NCBI GenBank assembly: GCA_044226365.1
Contig: JBGAHE010000005.1
Coordinates: forward strand, 68,505 to 132,504
DNA length: 64,000 nt
Reading direction: 5' to 3'
Source of the DNA: JALHNI01 sp044226365
GTDB taxonomy: Bacteria > Acidobacteriota > Terriglobia > Bryobacterales > Bryobacteraceae
Numbering within the stretch: the stretch's first letter is position 1; each line of letters begins with the position of its first letter. The notes below the pieces were generated by a model. That model made no database searches. It was given only the letters and a program-made list of their open reading frames with translations, and was not told the DNA's origin. The position numbers and the translations under genes were made by a program. Of this stretch, positions 8,163-18,741 are shown piece after piece.

Positions 8163-8959
8163 AGCGCAAGCTGACCCGCGAAGAGTACAAGCAACACCTG
8201 CCCGACCTCCAACAGCGTGTCTTCGGTCTGGAGAAAGCCTGTTGGGACAACGGCCTCTCGACCATCGTCGTCGTCGAAGGCTGGGACGGAGCCGGGAAAG
8301 GTGCGGCCATCGCCGCGCTCACCCAGCGCATGGATCCTCGCGGCTTCAAACTCTATCCCATCACCAAGCCCACCCACGAAGAGTTGCGCATGCCTTGGCT
8401 CTGGCGCTTTTGGATGAAGGTGCCCGACAAGGGCGACATGGTCATCTTCAATCACTCCTGGTATTACCGCGTGCTCGACGCCCGCGTCGAGCGTGAAACC
8501 AACGAAGTGGAGTGGCGCCGCGGCTATCGCGACATCATCGAGTTCGAACGCACCCTCGCCGATAGCGGCGTGGTGATCATCAAGCTCTTCCTGCACATCA
8601 GCCGCAAGGACCAGAAGAGACGCCTGCGTGAAATCGAAGCTGACCCGCTTGAGTCCTGGCGAGTTACGGCTGACGACTGGGACCGTCACCGCCGCTACGA
8701 CGACTACCTCGCCGCCATCGAAGACATGCTCGAACTCACCGAGAGCGCCCAGGCGCCCTGGACGGTGGTGGAAGCCTCCTCCCGCTGGTACGCGCGCCGC
8801 AAGATTTTCGAGACCATCATCAGCGCGCTCGAAGCGCGCCTCGGTTCACTCGCCCCTTCGTCACAATCGGCGCACGAACGTGCCGAACGCGAAACCGACC
8901 TCCGCGTAGCTTCGGACATGTTCGATGCCAGCAAACCCGAAGCGGAGGAAGAAGAATAA
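8141..8959 (+). CDS. PPK2-family protein resembling the N-terminal half of polyphosphate:AMP phosphotransferase
   Basis: 272 residues, one PPK2 (P-loop kinase) domain. Walker A is intact as GWDGAGKG (47-54). The Walker B/lid motif, normally F-D-R-S-W-Y, reads FNHSWYY (103-109), so the conserved Asp is Asn104 and the Arg is His105. Segments KPTHEELRMPWLWRFW and ADDWDRHRRYDDYLAAIEDML match the N-terminal domain of two-domain PAP enzymes, which transfer phosphate from polyphosphate to AMP and whose N-terminal domain is reported to be inactive. A charged C-terminal tail (EAEEEE) follows. It starts inside ppk1 and overlaps the next PPK2 gene by 35 bp. It may be a non-catalytic partner of the next protein. 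Confidence 0.88.
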   Translation: MLKNVNLKRKLTREEYKQHLPDLQQRVFGLEKACWDNGLSTIVVVEGWDGAGKGAAIAALTQRMDPRGFKLYPITKPTHEELRMPWLWRFWMKVPDKGDMVIFNHSWYYRVLDARVERETNEVEWRRGYRDIIEFERTLADSGVVIIKLFLHISRKDQKRRLREIEADPLESWRVTADDWDRHRRYDDYLAAIEDMLELTESAQAPWTVVEASSRWYARRKIFETIISALEARLGSLAPSSQSAHERAERETDLRVASDMFDASKPEAEEEE

Positions 8960-9719
8960 CTTGCTGGAAACGCTGAACCTCTCCCTGCGTCTGGAACGCG
9001 AAGCCTATGTTCGCGAACTCACCCGGCGCCAGATTCAACTTCGCGAACTCGGCTATCAGGTCTTTCGCCAGCAACGCCCCGTCATCATTCTGTTCGAGGG
9101 CTGGGACGCGGCCGGCAAGGGCGGCGCCATCAAGCGCATTACCGAACGGCTCGATCCTCGCGCCTACAACGTCTTTCCGATCTCCGCGCCCCAGGGAGAC
9201 GAGAAGACCAAGCATTATCTCTACCGCTTCTGGAAACGCTTACCGCAAAGCGGCCAAATCGCCATCTTCGACCGCTCCTGGTACGGACGCGTTCTGGTGG
9301 AGCGCGTCGAGGGCTTCGCCACCGAACCCGAATGGCGTCGCGCTTATCGCGAGATCGTCACCTTTGAGCATCAACTCCGCGACGCGAACACCATCCTGTT
9401 CAAGTTCTGGATGCATATCTCCCGCGATGAGCAACTCGCCCGCTTCGAACACCGTCAGCAGATCGGCTACAAGGCCTGGAAGCTCACCAGCGAGGATTGG
9501 CGCAATCGCGAAAAATGGCCCCAGTACACCGACGCGGTCGAAGAGATGCTCCTGCGCACCAGTACGCGCCACGCGCCTTGGACGCTCGTCGAAGGCAACG
9601 ACAAATACTGGGCCCGCGTCCAGGTACTCAACAAGCTTGTCGAGGGGCTTTCGCAAGAGCTCAAGTATCAGCCCGCTGACCCGCTCGAAGACAAGAAGAA
9701 ACGCAAGGCCCGCCTCTAG
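8925..9719 (+). CDS. PPK2-family polyphosphate kinase, catalytic (PAP C-terminal-half-like)
   Basis: 264 residues with a complete PPK2 active site: Walker A GWDAAGKG (59-66) and FDRSWYGRVLVERVEGF (from residue 115), including Asp116 and Arg117. The LTSEDWRNREKWPQYTDAVEEML segment and closing WTLVEGNDKYWARV are standard. It should phosphorylate AMP, ADP or another nucleoside phosphate with polyphosphate as donor. The ATG lies 35 bp inside the preceding gene in another frame; a TAG stop at 8907-8909 in this frame rules out a simple fused frame. The stop overlaps the convergent TPR gene by 4 bp. Confidence 0.93.
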   Translation: MPANPKRRKKNNLLETLNLSLRLEREAYVRELTRRQIQLRELGYQVFRQQRPVIILFEGWDAAGKGGAIKRITERLDPRAYNVFPISAPQGDEKTKHYLYRFWKRLPQSGQIAIFDRSWYGRVLVERVEGFATEPEWRRAYREIVTFEHQLRDANTILFKFWMHISRDEQLARFEHRQQIGYKAWKLTSEDWRNREKWPQYTDAVEEMLLRTSTRHAPWTLVEGNDKYWARVQVLNKLVEGLSQELKYQPADPLEDKKKRKARL

Positions 9720-10684
9720 CGCAGCGACTTGGCATCCACCGTCAAGTCCACGTAGTTGGCTCGTTCGTGCTTGTCCCGAATCAAGTCGGCCTTTTTCGCG
9801 AGCTTCTTGGCTTCACTCCCGTGCCCGGTGCGGCGCAGCAAATTGGCATAGTCCCGCAGCACGCCGGCCAGCAGCGGGTGCTCCTGCCCCAGCCTCGCTC
9901 CGCCCAGCTCTAACGCTCGCCGATAGCAGTTCGTAGCCGTCTCCCGCTCGCCCGCTTCGGCAAACGCCGCCGCCGCTTCATGCAGCGTTTTCACCTTGGT
10001 GATCGGATAGCCGTTGGGCAGTTTCTCCAGCATGGCCAAAGCCTCCCGATAATTCGCCAACGACTTCGCCACTTCGCCCGTAGCCAGAAACAAGGCCGCC
10101 TGATTGCTGATCGCCAGCGCCAAACTCTCCTGCTGCAGATCGCTCGGCGCTTCCTTGGCAAGTAGCTCCCGCGCCTCGGCCATCAGTGGCGCGGCTTCAG
10201 CATAGCGACCCAGCCGCGCCAACACCGACGCGTACACGCCCCGCATCCGCGCGCCATCCCCCGGACTCGCCGCCTCCGTCTGCAGCCACGGCCGCAGATG
10301 CCTCTCCGCCTTGTCCCAGCGTCCCGTCTCCGAATAGATGACCGCCAGATTCGTCACCACTCGCACCACCGACGATGAGTACTGCGGTTGATGCGCCGCA
10401 AACCAACGGAAGCTTTGCCCGTAGTAACGCTCCGCGTCCGCCCAGCGGCCGCGCTGATGGTAGAAGAACCCCGTGTTGTGCACGACGATCGCCATCGCCG
10501 GATCCTCGGCCGCCTCTAGCCGAGCCTCCTTCAGTGCGCGCTCATAAGCGCGATCCGCCTCCTCGATGCGCCCCGCGCGGCGCCACTGCTCAGCGTCCTG
10601 CAGCCACGCGAGCCACGCGGGCGTCGCTTCGCCCCTGGGCTCCACGCTCGCCAGCGCGATCACCGCACACATTGCCAGGATCAT
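9716..10684 (-). CDS. Secreted tetratricopeptide-repeat protein
   Basis: 322 residues from the chosen start, with a short signal-like N-terminus (MILAMCAVIALASVEP) and then about six TPR-like helical pairs, for example AEQWRRAGRIEEADRAYERAL and LYAEAAPLM-type units through to the C-terminal GHPLLAGVLRDYANLLRRTGHG-like repeat. TPR arrays bind other proteins, so the role is probably scaffolding. A longer open frame exists, but AGGAGG lies 10 nt before the chosen ATG. It converges on the last PPK2 gene with a 4-bp overlap. No specific partner is visible. Confidence 0.75.
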   Translation of the reverse strand: MILAMCAVIALASVEPRGEATPAWLAWLQDAEQWRRAGRIEEADRAYERALKEARLEAAEDPAMAIVVHNTGFFYHQRGRWADAERYYGQSFRWFAAHQPQYSSSVVRVVTNLAVIYSETGRWDKAERHLRPWLQTEAASPGDGARMRGVYASVLARLGRYAEAAPLMAEARELLAKEAPSDLQQESLALAISNQAALFLATGEVAKSLANYREALAMLEKLPNGYPITKVKTLHEAAAAFAEAGERETATNCYRRALELGGARLGQEHPLLAGVLRDYANLLRRTGHGSEAKKLAKKADLIRDKHERANYVDLTVDAKSLR

Positions 10685-10741
10685 CGGAACGCGTCCTCCT
10701 GGCGAGGTATACGTCCGAGGAGCCTGGAAGCTAGCGAGCTC

Positions 10742-10782
10742 GAAAAAATAGGTGGGGCGGCCCGCCCAAGGCAGGGGCGGGC
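10742..10782 (-). terminator. Rho-independent-type terminator of the Oar-like receptor gene
   Basis: A perfect 8-bp GC-rich stem (GCCCGCCC at 10760-10767 paired with GGGCGGGC at 10775-10782, 7-nt loop). Read on the minus strand it is followed about 10 nt later by a run of six T. It lies 44 bp after the receptor stop codon. Confidence 0.65.
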
Positions 10783-10825
10783 CTGACATCACTCGTGGTC
10801 AACGGACAGGCCGGAGACCAGCCGC

Positions 10826-13800
10826 CTAGAAGACGAACTTCGCGCCCAACTGAATCACGCGCGTCGTCGTGCCCCGCACGCCGCCGCCAATCATCCCGAA
10901 CGTCTGCGAGCGGACATTTAAGTCCACCGAAGCCACGTCCGGATTGTAGTGATTGAAGAGGTTGAAAATTTCGGTTCGGAACTCGAAGTAGCGACTTTCG
11001 CCCACCGAGAAACGCTTGTTGGTGGAGAAGTCGAAGTTGAAGAGTCCGGGCAGACGCACCGCGTTGGTCCGCGGCGCCGTGCCGAACCGGCCATAGAAGG
11101 GCGTCGTGGTACCCGGTTGATTGATCGTAAATGCGCTCGTGTTGATCCAGCGCTTCCACGTCCGTTCCGACCCATCCAGATTACCGTTCTGCCCCGCCAC
11201 CACGTCAGGCCGTGACCCCACACCGGTGCCCGTCGTATCCACGCCATATGTCACCGGCGCGCCGAAGCCCGTCTGCGCGGTCGCGATCGTCGACACCTGC
11301 CAGCCCTTCACGACATAAGCCAGCGCGCCTTTCGAGCGCTTCATGAACGGCAGTTCGTAGAGCACCGTATTCACCGAGCGCAGCTTCTGATCGAAGCCCG
11401 CGATCGAACGCTCGCCCTGCAGGTTGTACAGATCTTGGACGCTGCCAATGTAGTTGCCGCCGCCCACCTGGCCCCCGATGTCCGTCGGCCCCGTGAAGGC
11501 CTTGGACCACGTAAAGGCCGAGAGCACCGTGACGCCCGTCGCCATGCGGCGCTCGAGCTTCACCTGCATCGAGTGATAGATCGAATTGCCGATCGCCTTG
11601 TCGCCCGTCACTGCGCGCTGGAACAGTTGGTCCGGCCGGCGCGAATTCAGCGACGGCGTCCCCGCCACGCGCGGATCCAGCACCTGCACCGGGCGATTGA
11701 TGTCGCCTAAAGTCGCCACCAGCCGCGTCCCCTTGCTGCCGACATAACCAACGTCCAGCACAAAGCCAGCGATCAGTTTCTTCTGCACATTCAGGTTCCA
11801 CTGCTGAATGTAGGAGTCGCGCATGTTCTGGTCATTCGAGACGGCAAAGTTGTACACGCCGGTCGTCGCCGCGCCGGCAAACGGATTCGAGAAGAACAGA
11901 TTCGGCGCTCCCGCGATGTTGCCCACCACCGCCGCGCCCGCCGTGGCTTGAAAACCTTCCGCCATGGCAAAGATCGCGTTCGAGATCTGCGGCGTGTAGT
12001 AAATACCGTAGCCGCCACGAATCACCGCGTCCTTCAGGAACCCCGGCTGATACGCGAAACCAAAGCGCGGACTCCAGTTGTTCTTGTCCGGCTGCAGCAA
12101 CCCGCGGCCGTACTTGGATTCCTTCGGCGTCACCGGCACCGTGGGCTGCAAGCCATTCTGCTCGATGTTCACGAACTTATCGTCGCTTTGCACCATCTTG
12201 CCGAAGTAGTCGTAGCGGACGCCGTAGTTGATCGTCAGGCGGGAGGAGACCTTCCAGTCGTCGTTGAAGTAGTAAGCCTGCCACCAGTTGGTGAGGTCCG
12301 TCACCGTGACGGCAGGATTCAGATTCGCGGAGCGCACGTAGCCGAGCATGAAGTCCGCCATGGCGCTGCCCGTATAGGTGCCGTCGAAAGTAAACGTTCC
12401 GCGAGGATCGCGCGCCTGATTGAAGGTCACCAGGCGGCGGGCGACGTCAGTGCCCATCTTGAGGAAGTGCTTGCCGCGCGCCCACGACAGATTGTCCGTG
12501 AACTGCATGATGCCGTTCGAGCGTTCGCGCGGCCCAATGGTCCGATTCAAAACAAAGGTGGAGTAGCCGCCATCCGCTCCGCTAATGTTCACCACGGGCG
12601 GGCCAAAGAACTTGGGGTCCTTCGAGACCAGCGGCAAGCCCATCTTATTGGCCACGTCGAACTCCGGTTTATTCGTCGTTCCGAAGATCTCGTTCTCGTA
12701 GAAGTTGTGATAGCCGCCCCGGAGTTCGTTCACGATGGCCGAGCTCACCGTCCGCGTATAACCCAACGAAAGGTTCTTCGTCCTGCCCAGATTGTCCCGT
12801 TGATCGTTGCCCCAATAGGGCACGCCGGCTTCGAACGTATCGTTGAACACAAATCGGCCGAAGATCGCATCCTTCGCCGAGAATTGATGATCCACCCGCG
12901 CGTTGTAGTTGTCTTGCCGCGAGGTCGCCGCCAGCGGATTGTTGATGAAGTTGAACGTGCCGTTCGAGGTATTCGGCAGCGGCGTGAAAGCGAGGAAGGC
13001 CAACGCCTGCGGGCTCAACTGGCTCTTCGGAATGATATTGTTCGCGATCGGCACATTCTGCGGGTCGCGCAAGATGATCGGCTGGCGCGTCGTCGCGTTG
13101 ATCAGCTTGGAAAAGTCACCATTGCGGAAGTCGGCGTTGGGCACGGTTCGGAACCCGGCCACCGCGCCCTGCAGATTGCGGCCGCGCTCCCAGTTGAAGA
13201 AGAAAAACGTCTTGTTCGATCCCTTGTAGACCTTGGGAATCCATACCGGACCGCCGATGTTGGCCCCGAACTGATTCCGGTTCAACCGCGGACTCGGCAA
13301 CGACGTGCCGCCAATGGCATCGTAGGTCTGCGTCAGCGCATCGTTGCGGTTGAACTCCCACAACGTTCCGTGAAAAACATTGCCGCCGCGCTTGGTGAGC
13401 ATGTTCACATGGCCGCCGGGCGCCCCACCCGATTCAGCCGAGTAGTTGGACGTCTCCACCTTGAACTCAGCTAGCGAATCCACCGACGGTGAGAACGAAT
13501 ACGTCATCGCGTCGTAGTCCATCACTTCGATGCCATCCAGAAAGAAGCGGTTGGCCGTATCGCGTGACCCGTTCGCCGAAAAACCCGTGCTACCGAACGA
13601 ACTGTCCTGCTGCCCGATCGACCCGCGGCCGCGCCGCACCGTAATCGAACCCGGCGTTCCGGCCTGCGCGCCCGGAATCAGTTGCGCCAGCTGAATGAAG
13701 TTCCGCCCGTTCAGCGGCAGGTCCACAATCTTCTGCGCGTCGATCACCGAACCGACCGTCGCATTCTCCGTCTGCAGGACGGCGGCATTTGCCTCTACGT

Positions 13801-14155
13801 TCACCGACTCGGTGACGTTGCCCACCTTAATCTGGATATCGACACGAGCCGTCGCACCCACCTGCAGCGACAGTCCGGCGACTTTACCCGACTGAAAACC
13901 GTCCTTACTGGTTTCGAGATTGTATTCGCCGGCGGCAAGAAAGGGGAGAGTGTAGGTGCCGGCTTCGTTGGTCGCCGTGTCGCGCACCGCACCGGTCAGG
14001 GTGCTGGTTGCCTTCACCCGCACACCCGCCACGGGAGCGCCCGAGGGGTCGGTCACAATGCCGGTGACGGTGGCCGTGGTTTGCTGCGCCAGCGCGAACG
14101 GTGCGAGCGCAACCAGGACAAGGGTTGAGACGAACAACTTGGTTATCGTTTTCAT
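10826..14155 (-). CDS. TonB-dependent receptor, Oar-like, with N-terminal carboxypeptidase-regulatory domain
   Basis: About 1,109 residues. A signal peptide (MKTITKLFVSTLVLVALAPFALAQ) precedes a CarboxypepD_reg beta-sandwich (VTGIVTDPSGAPVAGVRV through about residue 105). A plug follows, containing LPLNGRNFIQLAQLIPG and GSRDTANRFFLDGIEV, then a 22-strand-type barrel ending in FVF-COOH with an aromatic C-terminus. This is the abundant acidobacterial Oar-like class, thought to import large or complex substrates through the outer membrane. The ATG chosen has GGAAGG 6-8 nt upstream; an earlier in-frame start is rejected. It is divergent from a membrane regulator, which probably controls it. Confidence 0.9.
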   Translation of the reverse strand: MKTITKLFVSTLVLVALAPFALAQQTTATVTGIVTDPSGAPVAGVRVKATSTLTGAVRDTATNEAGTYTLPFLAAGEYNLETSKDGFQSGKVAGLSLQVGATARVDIQIKVGNVTESVNVEANAAVLQTENATVGSVIDAQKIVDLPLNGRNFIQLAQLIPGAQAGTPGSITVRRGRGSIGQQDSSFGSTGFSANGSRDTANRFFLDGIEVMDYDAMTYSFSPSVDSLAEFKVETSNYSAESGGAPGGHVNMLTKRGGNVFHGTLWEFNRNDALTQTYDAIGGTSLPSPRLNRNQFGANIGGPVWIPKVYKGSNKTFFFFNWERGRNLQGAVAGFRTVPNADFRNGDFSKLINATTRQPIILRDPQNVPIANNIIPKSQLSPQALAFLAFTPLPNTSNGTFNFINNPLAATSRQDNYNARVDHQFSAKDAIFGRFVFNDTFEAGVPYWGNDQRDNLGRTKNLSLGYTRTVSSAIVNELRGGYHNFYENEIFGTTNKPEFDVANKMGLPLVSKDPKFFGPPVVNISGADGGYSTFVLNRTIGPRERSNGIMQFTDNLSWARGKHFLKMGTDVARRLVTFNQARDPRGTFTFDGTYTGSAMADFMLGYVRSANLNPAVTVTDLTNWWQAYYFNDDWKVSSRLTINYGVRYDYFGKMVQSDDKFVNIEQNGLQPTVPVTPKESKYGRGLLQPDKNNWSPRFGFAYQPGFLKDAVIRGGYGIYYTPQISNAIFAMAEGFQATAGAAVVGNIAGAPNLFFSNPFAGAATTGVYNFAVSNDQNMRDSYIQQWNLNVQKKLIAGFVLDVGYVGSKGTRLVATLGDINRPVQVLDPRVAGTPSLNSRRPDQLFQRAVTGDKAIGNSIYHSMQVKLERRMATGVTVLSAFTWSKAFTGPTDIGGQVGGGNYIGSVQDLYNLQGERSIAGFDQKLRSVNTVLYELPFMKRSKGALAYVVKGWQVSTIATAQTGFGAPVTYGVDTTGTGVGSRPDVVAGQNGNLDGSERTWKRWINTSAFTINQPGTTTPFYGRFGTAPRTNAVRLPGLFNFDFSTNKRFSVGESRYFEFRTEIFNLFNHYNPDVASVDLNVRSQTFGMIGGGVRGTTTRVIQLGAKFVF

Positions 14156-14210
14156 AAGACCTTCCAAAGACTGCCTTCCATGATGCACCCGATTGCCGCC
14201 GATTCGGCCG

Positions 14211-14238
14211 AAAATACAGTACTGCTTCGCTTTTTCAA
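14211..14238 (-). promoter_or_regulatory. Candidate promoter of the Oar-like receptor gene
   Basis: On the minus strand TTGAAA (14238-14233) is separated by 16 bp from TATTTT (14216-14211). The AT-rich context contrasts with the surrounding sequence. A 10-bp palindrome TTCGGCCGAA (14203-14212) abuts the -10 and could be an operator. Confidence 0.4.
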
Positions 14239-14307
14239 TAATTTACAGACCCGTATGATACGTTCGCAGTAGCCTGTTATAGACTGAGAGAACCTCGTTC
14301 GGAAGCT

Positions 14308-15585
14308 ATGAAGCCCAGGTCGGAAGCCATCGCGGAGTTGTCGGTTGCCGAAGCTGAGGTTCGTGCGCAACTTCGTCTTCTGCTCGCCAGCGAAACCTTC
14401 AAAGGCAGCAAGCGCTGCTTAACCTTCCTGGAGTACGTCGTCAACCAAAGGCTTGGCGGCTTCACCGAAAATCTGCGCGAGAAGGTCATCGGCGTCGAAG
14501 CCTTCGGGCGTCATCCCGGCTACGACAGCAACGACGACCCCGTCGTCCGCGTCACCGCCGGCGAAGTCCGCAAACGCCTCGCGCAGTACTATCAGGATCC
14601 GACCCATGCGGCCGAGTTGCGCATCGACCTGGTGGCCGGCTCCTACGTTCCCGAGTTTCATCCGCCCCCGGTGCGGCCGTCCCCTGTAGCCCCGCCCCCC
14701 ACAGACATCTCCTTCGTCGCGGCCACCGTCACCCCTCCCCGCCGCCGCCGCGTGTGGCTCGGCACTCTTGTCAGCCTCGCCGCCGCGCTCCTCGCCGGCG
14801 TCGCCTGGCAGCAGCGCTGGTTCCAGCAGCACTCCGCCTTTGAACAGTTCTGGGTCCCTTCCCTCACGGTTCCCGGTCCGCTGCTGCTCTGCATCGGACA
14901 AGGCCGCGTCTACACCTTTCGCAAGGACATCGCCAACCGCCTCGAACTGGCCATCGACCCTCGTAAGACCGGCAAACCCACCCAAGCGCTCGCGCCCACC
15001 TTCGAGCTCAGTGCCAAGGAAGTCGTGCCGGCCTGGGACCGCTACGTTCCCCTCGGCGACGCCGTCAGTATGGCCAACGTGGCGCTCTTCCTCAGCAACC
15101 GTCATCACGAGTACCGTGTCCGCGGCAGTGCCGACACCCGCCTCACCGATTTGCGCGAAGGCTCCGCCATTCTCTTCGGCGCATTCAGCAACGACTGGAC
15201 GCTCCGCATGAACAAAGAGCTCCGCTTCTTCTTCGAGCTCATCCCCGACGGAAGGCGCTTCGTCATTGACCGGCAACACCCTGAGGCGCGCCAATGGATT
15301 GGTCCGCTCGTCAATGGGCCCTTCGATGGCGAGAACAACGACTACGCCATCCTCACGCGCATCTTTGACAAAACCACCGGCCACCCCGTCATCAGCGTAG
15401 GCGGCATCACGCATCTCGCCACGCAAGCGGGCGGCGAGTTCCTGCTTTCCGAAACGCTGATGAACGAAGCGCTGGCCAAAGCGCCTCCCGGCTGGGAGAC
15501 GCGTAACCTGCAGATCGTCATCACCACCAAGATCATCGGCGCCAGCGCCGGTCCCCCGCAGTTCCTAACGATTCATACCTGGTAG
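14308..15585 (+). CDS. Single-pass membrane protein with acidobacterial winged-helix-like N-terminal domain
   Basis: 425 residues. Residues about 15-118 match a domain common in Acidobacteria (VRAQLRLLLASETF, FLEYVVNQRL, LREKVIGVEAFGRHPGYDSNDDPVVRV, VRKRLAQYY, GSYVPEF), usually found at the front of transcriptional or signalling proteins and likely to bind DNA. A proline-rich linker leads to one transmembrane segment (149-168, preceded by RRRR), then a periplasmic domain of about 250 residues that I do not recognise. The layout resembles ToxR/CadC one-component sensors. It is divergent from the Oar-like receptor across 152 bp, so control of that receptor is a reasonable inference. GGAAG precedes the ATG. 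Confidence 0.75.
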   Translation: MKPRSEAIAELSVAEAEVRAQLRLLLASETFKGSKRCLTFLEYVVNQRLGGFTENLREKVIGVEAFGRHPGYDSNDDPVVRVTAGEVRKRLAQYYQDPTHAAELRIDLVAGSYVPEFHPPPVRPSPVAPPPTDISFVAATVTPPRRRRVWLGTLVSLAAALLAGVAWQQRWFQQHSAFEQFWVPSLTVPGPLLLCIGQGRVYTFRKDIANRLELAIDPRKTGKPTQALAPTFELSAKEVVPAWDRYVPLGDAVSMANVALFLSNRHHEYRVRGSADTRLTDLREGSAILFGAFSNDWTLRMNKELRFFFELIPDGRRFVIDRQHPEARQWIGPLVNGPFDGENNDYAILTRIFDKTTGHPVISVGGITHLATQAGGEFLLSETLMNEALAKAPPGWETRNLQIVITTKIIGASAGPPQFLTIHTW

Positions 15586-15604
15586 TTATTCCCGAAAGAG
15601 TTTC

Positions 15605-17884
<2,280 letters not shown>

Positions 17885-17897
17885 GCCCGTCCTCTCC

Positions 17898-17924
17898 AGG
17901 TCGCCGGACGATCTCCGGCGACCT
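17898..17924 (+). terminator. Perfect 11-bp hairpin after tex
   Basis: AGGTCGCCGGA and TCCGGCGACCT pair perfectly around a 5-nt loop, 13 bp after the tex stop. There is no U-tract after it on either strand, so it may be a factor-dependent terminator or an mRNA stabiliser. Its last base is the first base of a TATACT hexamer. Confidence 0.45.
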
Positions 17925-17944
17925 ATACTCGAAGACAGTAGCTT

Positions 17945-18715
17945 ATGCGCATTTCTCTGTTCATCGGTGGTCTTGTCACGCTGCTCAACCTTTCGGCGGC
18001 CGCTCAACCCAGGAAGTCCAAGCCGCCGGCCGGCTTTACGCGCCTGTCAAACGGCAACGACCTGAAGGGTTGGCGCGGGCGGCCCGGCGGGGGCGGCGTC
18101 TTCAGCCCCTATGTCGAGGCCAAGTTCACCCCGGAAGAGCGCGCCGCGAAGCAAGCAGAGTGGAACGCCGACCGTGATCTGCACTGGCGCATCGATCCGG
18201 CCAAAGGCGAAATCATCTCTGACGGCAAAGGCGTGCACCTTGCCACCGAAAAGTTCTACGGCGACTTCGAGTTCCGCGTCGACTGGATGCTCACTCAGCC
18301 CTGCGGCGATTCCGGCATCTATCTGCGCGACTATCCTCAGGTCCAGATCTGGGATCCGGCCTGTCCCAAAGTGCAGAAGAACGGTGCCGACAAAGGCTCC
18401 GGCGGCCTCTGGAACAACAACAACGACAATCCCGGCAAGTGGCCGCTCGCGAAAGTCGATCGTCCCATCGGCGAGTGGAACACCATGGCCATCAAGATGG
18501 TCGGCACCCGTGTCTGGGTGAAGCTCAACGGTCAGGACGTCGTGGTGGGCCAAGTGCTCGACAACTTCTTTGATCGCGCCCAGCCCGTGCTCCCCACTGG
18601 TTCCATTGAGTTGCAAACGCACGGCTCCGAAGTCCGCTTCCGCAACGTCGACGTCCGCGAGATTTCCGCCAAGGAAGGCGAAAAGTTGCTCGCGACCGTC
18701 GGCGCAACCCGCTAG
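17945..18715 (+). CDS. Secreted DUF1080 (3-keto-disaccharide hydrolase-like) protein
   Basis: 256 residues with a signal peptide (MRISLFIGGLVTLLNLSAAAQ). The DUF1080 concanavalin-like sandwich is recognised from GFTRLSNGNDLKGWRG, FYGDFEFRVDWML, DSGIYLRDYPQVQIWD, GEWNTMAIKMVG and the closing GSIELQTHGSEVRFRNVDVREI. Some DUF1080 members cleave 3-keto-glycosides outside the cytoplasm; many are uncharacterised. No keto-sugar dehydrogenase is adjacent, so the role is open. TATACT lies 15 nt upstream of the ATG. Confidence 0.88.
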   Translation: MRISLFIGGLVTLLNLSAAAQPRKSKPPAGFTRLSNGNDLKGWRGRPGGGGVFSPYVEAKFTPEERAAKQAEWNADRDLHWRIDPAKGEIISDGKGVHLATEKFYGDFEFRVDWMLTQPCGDSGIYLRDYPQVQIWDPACPKVQKNGADKGSGGLWNNNNDNPGKWPLAKVDRPIGEWNTMAIKMVGTRVWVKLNGQDVVVGQVLDNFFDRAQPVLPTGSIELQTHGSEVRFRNVDVREISAKEGEKLLATVGATR

Positions 18716-18741
18716 CCCGGTCAGCCTCCTGAAAGTGCCTC

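Noticed and set aside
11948..13474. 508-residue open frame antisense to the first Oar-like receptor
   Set aside because: Arg/Val-rich with no motif, no ribosome binding site, and fully inside a receptor gene with signal peptide, plug and barrel in order.
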